NCBI GenBank assembly: GCA_046582185.1
Contig: JAYGEX010000013.1
Location: forward strand, 124,001-188,000
DNA: 64,000 bases
Direction: 5' to 3'
DNA from: GCA-002726655 sp046582185
Lineage (GTDB): Bacteria; Pseudomonadota; Gammaproteobacteria; Pseudomonadales; Azotimanducaceae
The notes beneath the pieces were generated by a model. The model did no database searches and was not told where the DNA came from. It was given only the letters and a program-made list of their open reading frames with translations. A program made the translations under genes and the position numbers. Shown one piece after another: positions 43,141 to 52,704 of the stretch. Position 1 is the stretch's first letter. The number at the start of each line of letters is the position of its first letter.

Positions 43141-44130
43141 ATGAAGATTATTCCAATCATCCTCCTATCCTTAAGCATGCCTACTAACGCGGATATGCTT
43201 GTCATGAAAAATGGTGATCGTATTACCGGAAAAATCACTCAAATTTGGGACAGCGAGGTATCCATTGAGCCAAGTTACAGCGATGAATTCAATGTGGATA
43301 TAGATGAAATTGAATCAATCGTTACAGATGAAAAATTTGAAGTTGAACTCAGCGATGGCCGCAGTGGAGATTATCGATTCAACGGAAAAGATGACAGTGG
43401 CAAAATGATACTAGCGGGGGAAACCGGCAATATCACCATCTCTTTCGGTCAACTAAACCGAGTGGAAGAAATTGAAGCCTTCTTCAACTGGGACAGTAAA
43501 CTCGATTTTAACCAAACATTCTCGCGAGGAAACACCAACAGTCAGACCTCCAATCTTCACGCTACGCTTTCCTTGAACTGGGGCGATCACCGCTCCTTAT
43601 TCGACCTGAGTACGGTTCGGGACGAGCTGGACGGAAATTACGTTAAAGATTCCGACCGGCTCAATCTGTCCTATAACTGGCTATTCAAAAAACCATGGTT
43701 TATCGCTGCCAACGTTACGGCTGAACGCGATCCGATTTCGCTCCTGGAGAAGCGCTATTCGTTTAGCCCTGCACTGGGTTACGACATCTGGGATTCCCCA
43801 GATCTAATGCTCAATGTGCAACTTGGTGCTGGTTACCAGACAGAAAAAATCGACAATGTGGCAGAGAACGGCTCCCTGATTGATTGGCGGCTGCGCTATG
43901 AACAAGAAATACTGAATGGCAAGATGGATCTCTTCCACAATCATAAGCTCTATAAAAATCTTGAAGGCAGGAAAAATTTAGTATTGAACAGTCAAACCGG
44001 GATTCGCTTTGATCTACGGCACGATATCTATCTGAACGTTCAACTAAATTACGACTATGATTCGGTACCAGCTGACGGTACGGAAGAAGAAAACCTGACT
44101 TTTCTCTTTGGCGCGGGTATTGAATTTTAG
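43141..44130 (+). CDS. DUF481 outer membrane protein (YdiY-like)
   Basis: 329 aa with signal peptide (MKIIPIILLSLSMPTNADML). An N-terminal small beta domain (LVMKNGDRITGKITQIWDSE) is followed by a DUF481 barrel from about residue 115: DSKLDFNQTFSRGNTNSQTS, NLSYNWLFKKPWFIAANVTA, terminal FLFGAGIEF with aromatic end. This is the YdiY family, an acid-inducible putative outer-membrane barrel in E. coli. Divergent from the HMA-thioredoxin gene across 185 bp. Confidence 0.85.
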   Translation: MKIIPIILLSLSMPTNADMLVMKNGDRITGKITQIWDSEVSIEPSYSDEFNVDIDEIESIVTDEKFEVELSDGRSGDYRFNGKDDSGKMILAGETGNITISFGQLNRVEEIEAFFNWDSKLDFNQTFSRGNTNSQTSNLHATLSLNWGDHRSLFDLSTVRDELDGNYVKDSDRLNLSYNWLFKKPWFIAANVTAERDPISLLEKRYSFSPALGYDIWDSPDLMLNVQLGAGYQTEKIDNVAENGSLIDWRLRYEQEILNGKMDLFHNHKLYKNLEGRKNLVLNSQTGIRFDLRHDIYLNVQLNYDYDSVPADGTEEENLTFLFGAGIEF

Positions 44131-44166
44131 CCCGCGATATTCGACCTAACAACCACAAGAATAACA

Positions 44167-45432
44167 ATGACGTCATCCTTAAGCCTGTCAACTCCAACAT
44201 ACCCAAAAACAATCCTTGGCGGCTATATGATCACCGTTGGCACTGCGGTGGGAGCAGGTATGTTCTCTTTGCCCGTTGTCTCAGCTGGTATGTGGTTCAG
44301 TTGGTCTATTGTTTGCTTGTTAGTTTCCTGGTTTTGCATGTACCAGATCTCTCTGATGATTCTCGAAGTTAATCTCAATTTTAAGATAGGGGATAGTTTC
44401 GACACCATGGTTAGAGGTACGCTGGGCAAGGGCTGGAGCATCATCAACGGTCTCGCCTTCGCGTTCCTGCTCTATATACTTGACTACGCATACATCAGTG
44501 GAGGTGGCTCTATCGTTACCCATACGCTTGTTGCCACCACGGGATACGCTCCGCCACAAATGATATCTGGTTTGATGTTAGCTCTGTTCTTCTCATTTAT
44601 CGTCTGGTTAAGCACCCGTGCTGTCGCCCGAGTGATTACTATCTTGATCGTTTCCATGGTCATCACCTTCATCCTGGCAACCAGCGATCTGTTTCTGATG
44701 GTAGACATTGCGAAGATCGTCAGTGCATCGGCGGCGGAAAATCAATCGCCGTTCATCCATTTTCTATTCGCAGCCCTACCTTATTATTTGACCGCCTTCG
44801 GCTTTTATTCAGTCGTCCCGAGCCTGGTAAAGCTCTATGGCAAAAACCCTGAAATCATCCGCAAGAGTATGCTCGCAGGATCTGCCTCAAGCTTTGTCAT
44901 TTATATATTGTGGTTGATCGTTTCCATGGGGCTACTGGAAAGAGCAGCATTTCTACCGATAATTGTTGAAGGCGGCAACGTAGGCATTCTGTTAGCAAGA
45001 ATTAATGAAATAGTGGCCGGTGAAAGACTCATTCGATTCCTCAACATTTTCGCTAACATGGCACTAATTTCGTCTTTCCTGGGTGTTAGCTTGAGCTTAT
45101 TCGATTTTATCTCGGACAGGTTCGACTTTACAGATAGTCCAGTTGACAGAACAAAGTGCGCGTTGATTGCATTTCTGCCACCCACATTTGGCGCCCTGAT
45201 ATTTCCTGATGGATTCCTGTACGCGATTGGTTTCGCCGGACTAGTCCTGACGTTAAGCGGACTTGTCATCGTGCCGCTGATGCTAAGAAAAAGCCACAAG
45301 AAGTTCGCAGCCGCGGAATATCAGGTGAGAGGCGGAAGCACTTTGCTGTATGTGATCATTGCCCTCGGCCTGCTGTATGCGACGTTCCATGTGCTCGCCA
45401 TGCTAGAGCTACTGCCGGTTTACGGCCATTAA
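44167..45432 (+). CDS. Aromatic amino acid permease (TyrP/Mtr family)
   Basis: 421 aa, 11 membrane segments. Opening TILGGYMITVGTAVGAGMFSLPVV is the HAAAP signature, with FLLYILDYAYISGGGSIV, FHFLFA-ALPYYLTAFGFYS, VVPSLVKLYGKNP and SSFLGVSLSLFDFISDRF. It takes up tryptophan or tyrosine with protons. It begins 36 bp after the DUF481 gene on the same strand. Subtype cannot be decided. Confidence 0.87.
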   Translation: MTSSLSLSTPTYPKTILGGYMITVGTAVGAGMFSLPVVSAGMWFSWSIVCLLVSWFCMYQISLMILEVNLNFKIGDSFDTMVRGTLGKGWSIINGLAFAFLLYILDYAYISGGGSIVTHTLVATTGYAPPQMISGLMLALFFSFIVWLSTRAVARVITILIVSMVITFILATSDLFLMVDIAKIVSASAAENQSPFIHFLFAALPYYLTAFGFYSVVPSLVKLYGKNPEIIRKSMLAGSASSFVIYILWLIVSMGLLERAAFLPIIVEGGNVGILLARINEIVAGERLIRFLNIFANMALISSFLGVSLSLFDFISDRFDFTDSPVDRTKCALIAFLPPTFGALIFPDGFLYAIGFAGLVLTLSGLVIVPLMLRKSHKKFAAAEYQVRGGSTLLYVIIALGLLYATFHVLAMLELLPVYGH

Positions 45433-45526
45433 ACCAGGAAACACAAGCATTTCCCCTGGGATCGGGACATGGCCACAAAAGTGTGATATTTTGTTTTAAA
45501 TTGCAACACCCACCCGGATATCCAAA

Positions 45527-46165
45527 GTGACCAAAGAAGTCTCGGCGATATTACTCGTGATGGCTGCATTGCTTATCATCGGTATGACCAACTCAACACC
45601 ACCTCCTGATGAGGCGGCTAATCTGCTGGCTTACGATGGCCAGGGACTTAAGGTACTCGAAACTCAGTGGACCAAAGGCAATGTCGTCGCACTTGTGCGC
45701 CATACAGAGCGCTGCGACCGCTCAGATAACCTGTGCTTCGACGGCATTGATGGCATTACTAGCGTCGGCGTAAAAACCGCGATGCAGTTAGGCAGCAACT
45801 ACGCCCAGCTACCGAAACACTCTACAACCCAATATTACAGTCCAATCAAGCGAACCCGCCAAACTGCGCAATATATGTTTACAGACTCGGGCATAAGCAA
45901 GCTGTGGTTGCAAGAGGGATGTAAGGATAATATGCTGGACGACATCTACGAGCACAAGCAAGATGATACCAATCTGATTCTGATTACCCATAGCTCCTGT
46001 ATCGATGGACTCCGCGACAATCAGGGCTCGAGATTCATCGACTTGGATTTGCTGCGCGAAGAAACTTACGGAATTTCAGTCTTTCTCACCATCGGCAAGG
46101 ACGAAAGGCAGGCAAAATTGCTGGGATATCTTCATGCCGACGAATGGTCTGCCAGCTATAGGTAG
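45527..46165 (+). CDS. Exported histidine phosphatase (Ais-like)
   Basis: 212 aa from GTG 45527. A hydrophobic N-terminus (AILLVMAALLIIGMTNSTPP) acts as signal or anchor. RHG motif VVALVRHTERCDRSDNLCFD, then YYSPIKRTRQTAQYMFT and the second His in LILITHSSCIDG. This resembles Ais/heptose-phosphate phosphatases of the envelope. Converges with queC, overlapping by 10 bp at the 3' ends. Confidence 0.8.
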   Translation: MTKEVSAILLVMAALLIIGMTNSTPPPDEAANLLAYDGQGLKVLETQWTKGNVVALVRHTERCDRSDNLCFDGIDGITSVGVKTAMQLGSNYAQLPKHSTTQYYSPIKRTRQTAQYMFTDSGISKLWLQEGCKDNMLDDIYEHKQDDTNLILITHSSCIDGLRDNQGSRFIDLDLLREETYGISVFLTIGKDERQAKLLGYLHADEWSASYR

Positions 46166-46851
46166 CGAGTCGGGTCTGCTACTCCGGCATTCGTAAATCC
46201 CGCAATGCGAATCCTGCAGCTATCACATAGACCACATGAAATGCCTTCTTCGGTCAATTGATAACAACTTACCGTTAAACCGTAATCCACTCCAAGATCC
46301 ATACCCTGACGGATAATATCTTCCTTGCTCAGATCAATGAGCGGCGTCTGAATTGTCAGCCTTGCGTCGACGCCGTCGCCTTCTTCTACGCCAATCCTGG
46401 TCGCAATATTGGCCATGACTTCAAATGATTGAATGAATTCCGGCCGGCAATCAGGGTATCCGGAATAGTCAACGGCGTTAACGCCGATATAGATATCCTT
46501 TGCGCCCAGCACTTCTGCCCAGGCGAGCGCATAGGAGAGAAATATCGTATTTCTTGCAGGAACATATGTGATGGGTATTTCGTTTGTCTCTTCCGATTCA
46601 GTTGGAACATCAATATCCATGTCGGTCAGCGCAGAACCACCAAAAGCGCCCAGGTCTATCTTTGCAATGCGATGTTCCTTAGCGCCCAGGTGAGCAGCGA
46701 CCTTTTTTGAATACATGACTTCAGCGTTATGCCGCTGACCATATTCGAAGCTCAGGCAATAACAATCAAAGCCCTTATCGCGCGCGATTGCCAGCGTCGT
46801 AGCTGAGTCCAGTCCACCGGAGAGCAATATAACCGCACGTTTGTCAGACAC
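46156..46851 (-). CDS. queC: 7-cyano-7-deazaguanine synthase
   Basis: 231 aa from GTG 46849-46851. The frame is open to 46986, but that part lies inside queE, and the conserved start (V)SDKRAVILLSGGLDSATTLA fixes the choice. PP-loop SGGLDS, then FEYGQRHNAE, YVPARNTIFLSYALAWAEVL, and zinc site SCGLCDSCRIRIAGF. Converts 7-carboxy-7-deazaguanine to preQ0 with ATP and ammonia, for queuosine. Overlaps queE by 8 bp. Confidence 0.95.
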   Translation of the reverse strand: MSDKRAVILLSGGLDSATTLAIARDKGFDCYCLSFEYGQRHNAEVMYSKKVAAHLGAKEHRIAKIDLGAFGGSALTDMDIDVPTESEETNEIPITYVPARNTIFLSYALAWAEVLGAKDIYIGVNAVDYSGYPDCRPEFIQSFEVMANIATRIGVEEGDGVDARLTIQTPLIDLSKEDIIRQGMDLGVDYGLTVSCYQLTEEGISCGLCDSCRIRIAGFTNAGVADPTRYL

Positions 46852-47491
46852 CTGTCTTCTCCCCCCAGAGGATTTTATGTAACTGCACCTGAAGCCTGAC
46901 CTGGAGCCCGTCGTCCAATATCCAGGCTGCCAGCTCGGCACTATCCAGTTGTTCATGACTAGCGGAAAACAGGACGTCGGAGACACGATTCACGAGATCA
47001 TATTCTGCTACTTTAAACCTGGCCCATTCATAATCCTGTTTGTCGCAGATAACAAACTTGAGCTGATCATCCAATTTGAGATGAGCCATATTTTCATACA
47101 AGTTCCTGGATACTTCCCCGGAACCAGGTGTTTTCAAATCCATAACAACAGATACACGCTGGTCGACCTGCTGAATATCCAATGCCCCACTGGTTTCCAG
47201 AGATACCTCATAACCTTCATCACACAGCAGAGATAACAATTTCATACAGCCCGGCTGAGCCAATGGCTCACCGCCGGTCACGGTAATTCTGGTCGCGGTG
47301 TACGATTTCACACGCTTGAGGATCGCCATCAGGCCAAGCTGCTCACCGCCGGAAAAAGCATAGGCTGTATCACAGTACTGACAACGCAAGGGACAGCCAG
47401 TCAGGCGGATGAACGTTGTTGGTAGACCACTGGTCCTTGCTTCCCCCTGTAAAGAGTGGAAGATTTCAGTAATCCTGAGAGTAGTTTGCAT
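46844..47491 (-). CDS. queE: 7-carboxy-7-deazaguanine synthase
   Basis: 215 aa. Radical-SAM motif CPLRCQYCDTAYAFSGGEQL (Cx3Cx2C), with TEIFHSLQGEARTSGLPTTF before it and RITVTGGEPLAQPG after. QueE rearranges carboxytetrahydropterin to CDG in the queuosine pathway. Last-but-one gene of the tol-pal-cpoB-queE-queC run; 70 bp after cpoB. Confidence 0.94.
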   Translation of the reverse strand: MQTTLRITEIFHSLQGEARTSGLPTTFIRLTGCPLRCQYCDTAYAFSGGEQLGLMAILKRVKSYTATRITVTGGEPLAQPGCMKLLSLLCDEGYEVSLETSGALDIQQVDQRVSVVMDLKTPGSGEVSRNLYENMAHLKLDDQLKFVICDKQDYEWARFKVAEYDLVNRVSDVLFSASHEQLDSAELAAWILDDGLQVRLQVQLHKILWGEKTGV

Positions 47492-47561
47492 GGCTTATAT
47501 GTATTACAGATAAATATTGAAGGCTGTGTGGCAGGCGAAACTCAGAACTGCCAGGGCGGGC

Positions 47562-48449
47562 TTATTCCTGTTCGCACTTAACCCGGTCGTTAAGATAGGT
47601 TTCAGCCAGCTTGGCAACAGACTTTCCCTTTTGCTGCTCTATAACCTGGTTCAGTATATCGCTTGCCCGCTCGCAGTCGCCCATCAGATTATAGACCTTG
47701 CCGAGCTTAAATGCGGCATCCGGGACCTTGCGATGATCCGGGAAGAAAGTAATAACCTGGGCGAGGGCCTGCCGGGCTTCCTCATATTGAGGGTCAGGCT
47801 TGGCTGCATAAACCTCACCCAGCCAATAGTACGCATTTGGGGCATAGGCGCCATCGGGGTACTGTTCGATCACAACCAGCAATTGGCTGATAGCGAGTTC
47901 ATATTGTTTGTTTCGAATAAGCTCCAGCGCGGTTTCATAGAGCCTCTTTTCACCCTGGGCAGGTATTTTACCCGCCCCGGAGCCAACAGCAGGCGGTACA
48001 TCGCCATTCAAGGTCAGCTGCGCCGCTGGTGCATTCGCCATACCCTGGCTGAGACTTTGAAACCGCCTATCAAGTTCCAGATAACGATCTTCAGCAATGG
48101 TACGCATTCTATCAAGTTCATGGCTAAGCTCTTCAACCAAGCCTCGTAGCTCCATCACGTCCTGCTGCATGAGTTGCAACTGGTACTGTCCTTCAATACC
48201 ACTGGGTCCTTCCTCCTCGATGGGTTGTTGGTAGGGAAGCATCTCGGTAACACCAGCAACAGGATTAGAGACTTGCCCGGTTACGGAGCGAGATTCAATC
48301 TCAATTGGATTCTCTGCGGCAATAGCTGAGCTAGCGATTAAGGGTAGATTGGCTGCAAACAATATGACAGCCATAGAAAAGAAAAATGGCGCACGCCTCG
48401 ACTGTGTCGATGGATGTACACCATTTTGCCTTGGGCGGAGTTCTGTCAT
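47562..48449 (-). CDS. cpoB: Cell division coordinator CpoB (YbgF)
   Basis: 295 aa. Signal sequence around residues 20-44 (FFFSMAVILFAANLPLIASS), a coiled coil (QQDVMELRGLVEELSHELDR), then TPR repeats (GEKRLYETALELIRNKQYEL, YPDGAYAPNAYYWLGEVYAA, VPDAAFKLGKVYNLMGDCER). CpoB links Tol-Pal action with PBP1B during division. Starts 19 bp after pal. Confidence 0.92.
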   Translation of the reverse strand: MTELRPRQNGVHPSTQSRRAPFFFSMAVILFAANLPLIASSAIAAENPIEIESRSVTGQVSNPVAGVTEMLPYQQPIEEEGPSGIEGQYQLQLMQQDVMELRGLVEELSHELDRMRTIAEDRYLELDRRFQSLSQGMANAPAAQLTLNGDVPPAVGSGAGKIPAQGEKRLYETALELIRNKQYELAISQLLVVIEQYPDGAYAPNAYYWLGEVYAAKPDPQYEEARQALAQVITFFPDHRKVPDAAFKLGKVYNLMGDCERASDILNQVIEQQKGKSVAKLAETYLNDRVKCEQE

Positions 48450-48468
48450 AAAATTTCCGCCAATTTGA

Positions 48469-49044
48469 TTATCGGTAGACTACTTCTACTCGACGATTTT
48501 GTGCCCATGAACTTTCACTGTGTCCGGCATTCATTGGCTTTTCTTCACCGTAGCTAATCACTTCAACCTGGGATCGGGATACGCCCTGTGCGACCAGATA
48601 TGCTCGTACTGCATTGGCACGCCTCTCACCAAGTGCCAGGTTATATTCACGTGTGCCACGCTCATCCGCATGGCCTTCGATCCTAACGCGCAACATGCTA
48701 TCGTTTGCCAGCACTTCCGCATGCTTATTTAATTCCGAGTGGCCGCCACGCTTAACAATTGCCTGATCATAGTCAAAGTAGAATACGCCTTGCAGAGTTT
48801 CGGTTCCGCCAACCATTTGACTGGGATCAGGAATAGAAATCTTTCCACGCGTGACTCTTGGCCTGAGGACTTCCGGCTCTGCCATGGTCTCTTCAACCAC
48901 CTCTGTCCCGGTTTCTTCCATAGAAGACATTTCATCACCCGCAGTCATTCCGGTGTCTTCTTCTGGCTCGTTGCTGGTACAACCTGTCAACAACAAGGCA
49001 GTTAACCCTGCGACAAACAAGCCACGTATTTTTGTTATTCCCAT
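48469..49044 (-). CDS. pal: Peptidoglycan-associated lipoprotein Pal
   Basis: 191 aa lipoprotein: FVAGLTALLLTGCTSNEPEE (Cys at lipobox), a Glu/Met-rich linker, then the OmpA domain GVFYFDYDQAIVKRGGHSEL, VRIEGHADERGTREYNLALG, ERRANAVRAYLVAQGVSRSQ. Pal binds peptidoglycan and TolB to hold the outer membrane during constriction. Separated from tolB by 213 bp with no gene. Confidence 0.96.
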   Translation of the reverse strand: MGITKIRGLFVAGLTALLLTGCTSNEPEEDTGMTAGDEMSSMEETGTEVVEETMAEPEVLRPRVTRGKISIPDPSQMVGGTETLQGVFYFDYDQAIVKRGGHSELNKHAEVLANDSMLRVRIEGHADERGTREYNLALGERRANAVRAYLVAQGVSRSQVEVISYGEEKPMNAGHSESSWAQNRRVEVVYR

Positions 49045-49257
49045 TATTAGCTCCTATTGCTCAAAGCACTAAAAATCTTTGGTTTGATGACGCGCTTACC
49101 ATATATATATCCTAATGCGGATTAAACCACAAAATGTTCGTCGAATTCACGCGATCAGGTCACATAAAGCACTATTTATACTGATCTTGGCCAATTTGTC
49201 ATTTTTTATTATTCGATCGACGATCATCACTTCTATTTAATCAAAATGTACTAATAC

Positions 49258-50577
49258 CTATTGCGACTCAATCGGCACATATATCTTGCGCTTCCTGGGC
49301 GACCAGGCAGGTTCGCGAACCTCACCCTCGCTTGATGGCAGGTTAAATTTTACGCCGCCATCGATAGATACTGCCGCCAAGATACCATTGCCACCGTCCT
49401 GAGTGGCATAAATTAGCATGCTTCCGTTGGGCGCCACACTCGGGGATTCATCCAGCTCGGTTTCTGTCAACACTGTTAGCCTTCCCCGCTTCAGGTCCAG
49501 ATGGCTGATATGGAAGATGCCCTTCTTTCGATGCACCATCACGAGCCCACTTCCGTCCGGAAGCAAACTGGCATTGGCATTGTAGTCGCCATCAAAAGTG
49601 AGCCGCTCAATTTTAAAATTATCAAGGCGAATCTGGTAGACCTGCGGCTGACCGCCACGATTCGATGTAAAGATTATGGCCTTGCCATCTGCCGTCCACG
49701 AAGGCTCGGTATCGATGCCGTAGTGACGAGTCACCCTGCGCAGTTTCCGCGATTCGAGATCCAGAATATAGATATCCGGGTTGCCGTCCTTGGAGAGCAC
49801 CATCGCCAGTTTCTTACCATCGGGAGAGTATGCAGGAGCACTGTTTAGCCCCGGAAAATCGGTTATCTGCTGTTTCTTACCGGTAGAAAGTTCCTGGATA
49901 TAGATCGCCGGACGACTATCACGCTCAAAGGAAACATAGGCAATGTGATCGCCATCAGGTGACCAGGTGGCAGACAGAATTGGCTCCCTGGATTCCAACA
50001 CCGTTTTCACCCGATGCCCATCTGCATCGGCGACGTTTAGCCGAAAGATCTTATCGCCAAGTTCACCCATAGCGGTGACATACATAATACGAGTGGAGAA
50101 GGCGCCTTCAATACCGGTTAGCTTCTCGAACACCACATCACTCACGTAGTGGGCCATATCCCGCAGGTCCGCTTCCTTGCCGACAATCGTAAAACTGATA
50201 TCTTCGGACTGTCTAAACACATTATAGAGTTCAAAGTGCAGCTCGATATTTCGGCCGGTACGCTTCATATGCCCGATCACGAGATACTCAATATTGAGCA
50301 AGCGCCAGTCCCGAAAGAAAACTTCATCAGCCTTGTGCGGCAGGCTCAACATCTGATCTTTAGGCAGGGTTTCAAATCGGCCGCTCAGGAGAAGGTCCGA
50401 ACTCACGATATCACTAACATTTTCACTTAAGCGGCCGCTGCTTCGCCAGTCAAAGGGTACAACAGCAACCCGGACAGCATTATCCACCCCTTTGGTCACT
50501 TCAATTCGTAATTCGGCGAAAACCGAGCTGGACAACATGAGGAAAGAAAGAAGAATGATTCTGGAAATTAAAGTCAT
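49258..50577 (-). CDS. tolB: Tol-Pal system protein TolB
   Basis: 439 aa periplasmic protein with signal (LISRIILLSFLMLSSSVFAE). The N-terminal alpha/beta domain (RVAVVPFDW) is followed by a six-bladed propeller with repeats such as SAPAYSPDGKKLAMVLSKDG, DTEPSWTADGKAIIFTSNRG and ESPSVAPNGSMLIYATQDGG. Works with Pal and TolA across the periplasm. 87 bp after tolA. Confidence 0.96.
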   Translation of the reverse strand: MTLISRIILLSFLMLSSSVFAELRIEVTKGVDNAVRVAVVPFDWRSSGRLSENVSDIVSSDLLLSGRFETLPKDQMLSLPHKADEVFFRDWRLLNIEYLVIGHMKRTGRNIELHFELYNVFRQSEDISFTIVGKEADLRDMAHYVSDVVFEKLTGIEGAFSTRIMYVTAMGELGDKIFRLNVADADGHRVKTVLESREPILSATWSPDGDHIAYVSFERDSRPAIYIQELSTGKKQQITDFPGLNSAPAYSPDGKKLAMVLSKDGNPDIYILDLESRKLRRVTRHYGIDTEPSWTADGKAIIFTSNRGGQPQVYQIRLDNFKIERLTFDGDYNANASLLPDGSGLVMVHRKKGIFHISHLDLKRGRLTVLTETELDESPSVAPNGSMLIYATQDGGNGILAAVSIDGGVKFNLPSSEGEVREPAWSPRKRKIYVPIESQ

Positions 50578-50664
50578 CGGCTAATATCTAAAATTGATTA
50601 TGGGTTCAAAGGTGTTGGACTTACTAATTCGTGCGTCCATACAAACATAAGTTCTATTCGTTGG

Positions 50665-51462
50665 TCATAAACGTAAATCTTCAGGTCTGAACAGAACGGT
50701 AAATTCCCTAAAGTTCCGCTCGAACTGGCGGGACTCTGGTGGTACCTGAAATCGCTCGGCCTTCAAGACCGCCTGCAAGGCAGATCGGTCAAATGCATCA
50801 TTGCCACTGGATTCTTCCACCACCACATTCACGACCTCACCGGTAGGCACCAGGAATACCCGTAACAGTGCCTCCATACCATTGCGCGCGCTCGGCGGCC
50901 GGGACCAATTTTGAATTATCTCCTGCTGCATCTGCGATACGTAGGCCATCGCCTTTTCATCGTCTGTCACCGCCCGGCGGTAGTCCTGCTCTTCAAGGAT
51001 GGACAGCGCCAGACTCTGCTCCATTCTGGCTCGCTCATGCTCAGAAAATCCGGTCTCGGGATCGAACGTTTGCTGCGAGACATCTTCGAAGCCTAGCTCA
51101 GCTTCTTGCTCCATTTTTTTTGCTTCGGCGGCAAGCTGCTCTTCAAGCTCCAGCTTCTTCGCCCTGGCAATGGCTTCATCATTTAGTTGCCGCTGCTTAT
51201 TTTTCGCCTTTTTTCTGGCGGCCTTCTCTTTCTGTAAAGAGTCTTTCTGTGTCTCTTTATTCCGTAGAAGGGCTTTCTCCTTACGTTCTCTTACTCGATA
51301 AGGGTTCTCTTTTATAATCATCGCATCTATGTAATAACGCTGCTCAGCCAGAGTATCAATGATCTCTTCGTTGTCCCAGTTCATCAACAACAATCCAAGA
51401 ACGGCGGCATGAAAGATAAATGCCAGCCCTCCCGACAGGATGTAATTGAGGTTTGAACTCAC
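50665..51462 (-). CDS. tolA: TolA energy-transducing protein
   Basis: 265 aa, shorter than E. coli TolA (421 aa). An N-terminal helix (GGLAFIFHAAVLGLLLMNW) is followed by a long Lys/Glu/Ala helical domain II (KEKAARKKAKNKQRQLNDEA). The C-terminal domain contains EIIQNWSRPPSARNG, FLVPTGEVVNVVVEESSGND and FDRSALQAVLKAERF, the TonB/TolA fold. Spans from inner membrane to Pal/TolB. Overlaps tolR by 4 bp. Confidence 0.93.
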   Translation of the reverse strand: MSSNLNYILSGGLAFIFHAAVLGLLLMNWDNEEIIDTLAEQRYYIDAMIIKENPYRVRERKEKALLRNKETQKDSLQKEKAARKKAKNKQRQLNDEAIARAKKLELEEQLAAEAKKMEQEAELGFEDVSQQTFDPETGFSEHERARMEQSLALSILEEQDYRRAVTDDEKAMAYVSQMQQEIIQNWSRPPSARNGMEALLRVFLVPTGEVVNVVVEESSGNDAFDRSALQAVLKAERFQVPPESRQFERNFREFTVLFRPEDLRL

Positions 51463-51881
51463 GACTTAGGCGGCTCCGTAATAAGGCCAACACTCCTCGC
51501 GCCAGAGGCTTGCAGCACATTCATCAGATTTACGACAACGCCGTAGCTGAGGCTCTTGTCACCCTCTACGAGCACCTTGATCTTTGGATTCGCGAGGATG
51601 ATCTTACTAGCTCGTTCTGCAATATATGCGAGCTCTACGGGTTCTTCATTCTCTCCTACATTGATGTAGTAAGTGCCATCGGCTTTGATAGAAACGATTA
51701 ACATTGGCTTATCATCGTCTACTTTCAACGGCCCACTGGCAGCCTCAGGTAAATCAACTTTGATTCCCTGGGTCATCATGGGCGCAGTGACCATGAAAAT
51801 GACAAGCAATACCAACATGACATCAATGTAGGGGACGACATTGATTTCCGACATTGGCTTGCGTCTATTTGCTCTTGCCAT
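51459..51881 (-). CDS. tolR: Tol-Pal proton channel subunit TolR
   Basis: 140 aa, ExbD/TolR family: one membrane helix with the proton-bearing Asp in NVVPYIDVMLVLLVIFMVTA, then TQGIKVDLPEAASGPL and a periplasmic domain ending in NLMNVLQASGARSVGLITEP. Partner of TolQ. 83 bp after tolQ. Confidence 0.95.
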   Translation of the reverse strand: MARANRRKPMSEINVVPYIDVMLVLLVIFMVTAPMMTQGIKVDLPEAASGPLKVDDDKPMLIVSIKADGTYYINVGENEEPVELAYIAERASKIILANPKIKVLVEGDKSLSYGVVVNLMNVLQASGARSVGLITEPPKS

Positions 51882-51964
51882 GACTAACCTTGATTCAACA
51901 TAAACTTATTGTGGAGTCCGCATGCTGGCTAAAACCAACCAATTGCCGATGAATTACTGTCATA

Positions 51965-52648
51965 TCAAGGCTGGCTAGTGTGGGATGCACGAAACAAAAT
52001 ACTGCTGAATTCATCTGTAAAAGCAGCAAATCGATTAATAATAATTTCCACCTGGGCGGCATAACGATTGTATGCAATCACTGCGGGTATCGCGGCAAAC
52101 AGGCCAATGGCAGTTGCAACCAGTGCTTCAGAAATGCCCGGTGCGACTACCGACAAACTGGCCTGGTTAACCGTTGCCAGGCCGCGAAACGAATTCATGA
52201 TGCCCCATACTGTGCCAAACAGGCCGATATACGGACTGGTTGAACCGACTGTTGCCAGAAAGGGCAGATGGGTTTCAAGCCGCTCTTCTTCCCTGGACAT
52301 GGCAACCCGCATCGCTCGCTGCACATTCTGCATGACTAGATCTGCATCAAACTCTTTCTGCGCCCTGGAGCGAGTGAATTCCTTAAAGCCGGAAGCGAAA
52401 ATATTCTCTACGCCAATGAGTTCTTCTTCACGTTCATTCAGTTCTGTATAGATCTTCCTTAGATCCTTGCCAGACCAAAATTCCGCTTCAAATTCAACCG
52501 CCTCGCGGCGAATGGAGGAGAGCGCAAAGCCCCGCTGAAATATCATAATCCAGGAGGCAAAGGACGCCGATATCAGGATTGCCATAACAATCTGGACAAC
52601 GATGCTTGCATTAAGCACCAGGTCCAATATGGAAAGGGATTCATTCAA
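51965..52648 (-). CDS. tolQ: Tol-Pal proton channel subunit TolQ
   Basis: 227 aa, ExbB/TolQ/MotA family with three helices. Motifs: ASFASWIMIFQRGFALSSIR and LPFLATVGSTSPYIGLFGTV, then WGIMNSFRGLATVNQASLSV and GISEALVATAIGLFAAIPAV. It uses proton flow to power TolA. A YbgC thioesterase gene, often between ruvB and tolQ, is absent; only 56 bp separate them. Confidence 0.96.
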   Translation of the reverse strand: MNESLSILDLVLNASIVVQIVMAILISASFASWIMIFQRGFALSSIRREAVEFEAEFWSGKDLRKIYTELNEREEELIGVENIFASGFKEFTRSRAQKEFDADLVMQNVQRAMRVAMSREEERLETHLPFLATVGSTSPYIGLFGTVWGIMNSFRGLATVNQASLSVVAPGISEALVATAIGLFAAIPAVIAYNRYAAQVEIIINRFAAFTDEFSSILFRASHTSQP

Positions 52649-52704
52649 CGTTCTTCTCCGTCAGGGTTCTTCATCATTGCTCTCTATCATGGTTCTCTAC
52701 CATG

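Noticed and set aside
46140..46200. Attachment site (copy of tRNA-Lys 3' end) at the far edge of the accessory block
   Set aside because: No match of meaningful length to the tRNA 3' end was seen.
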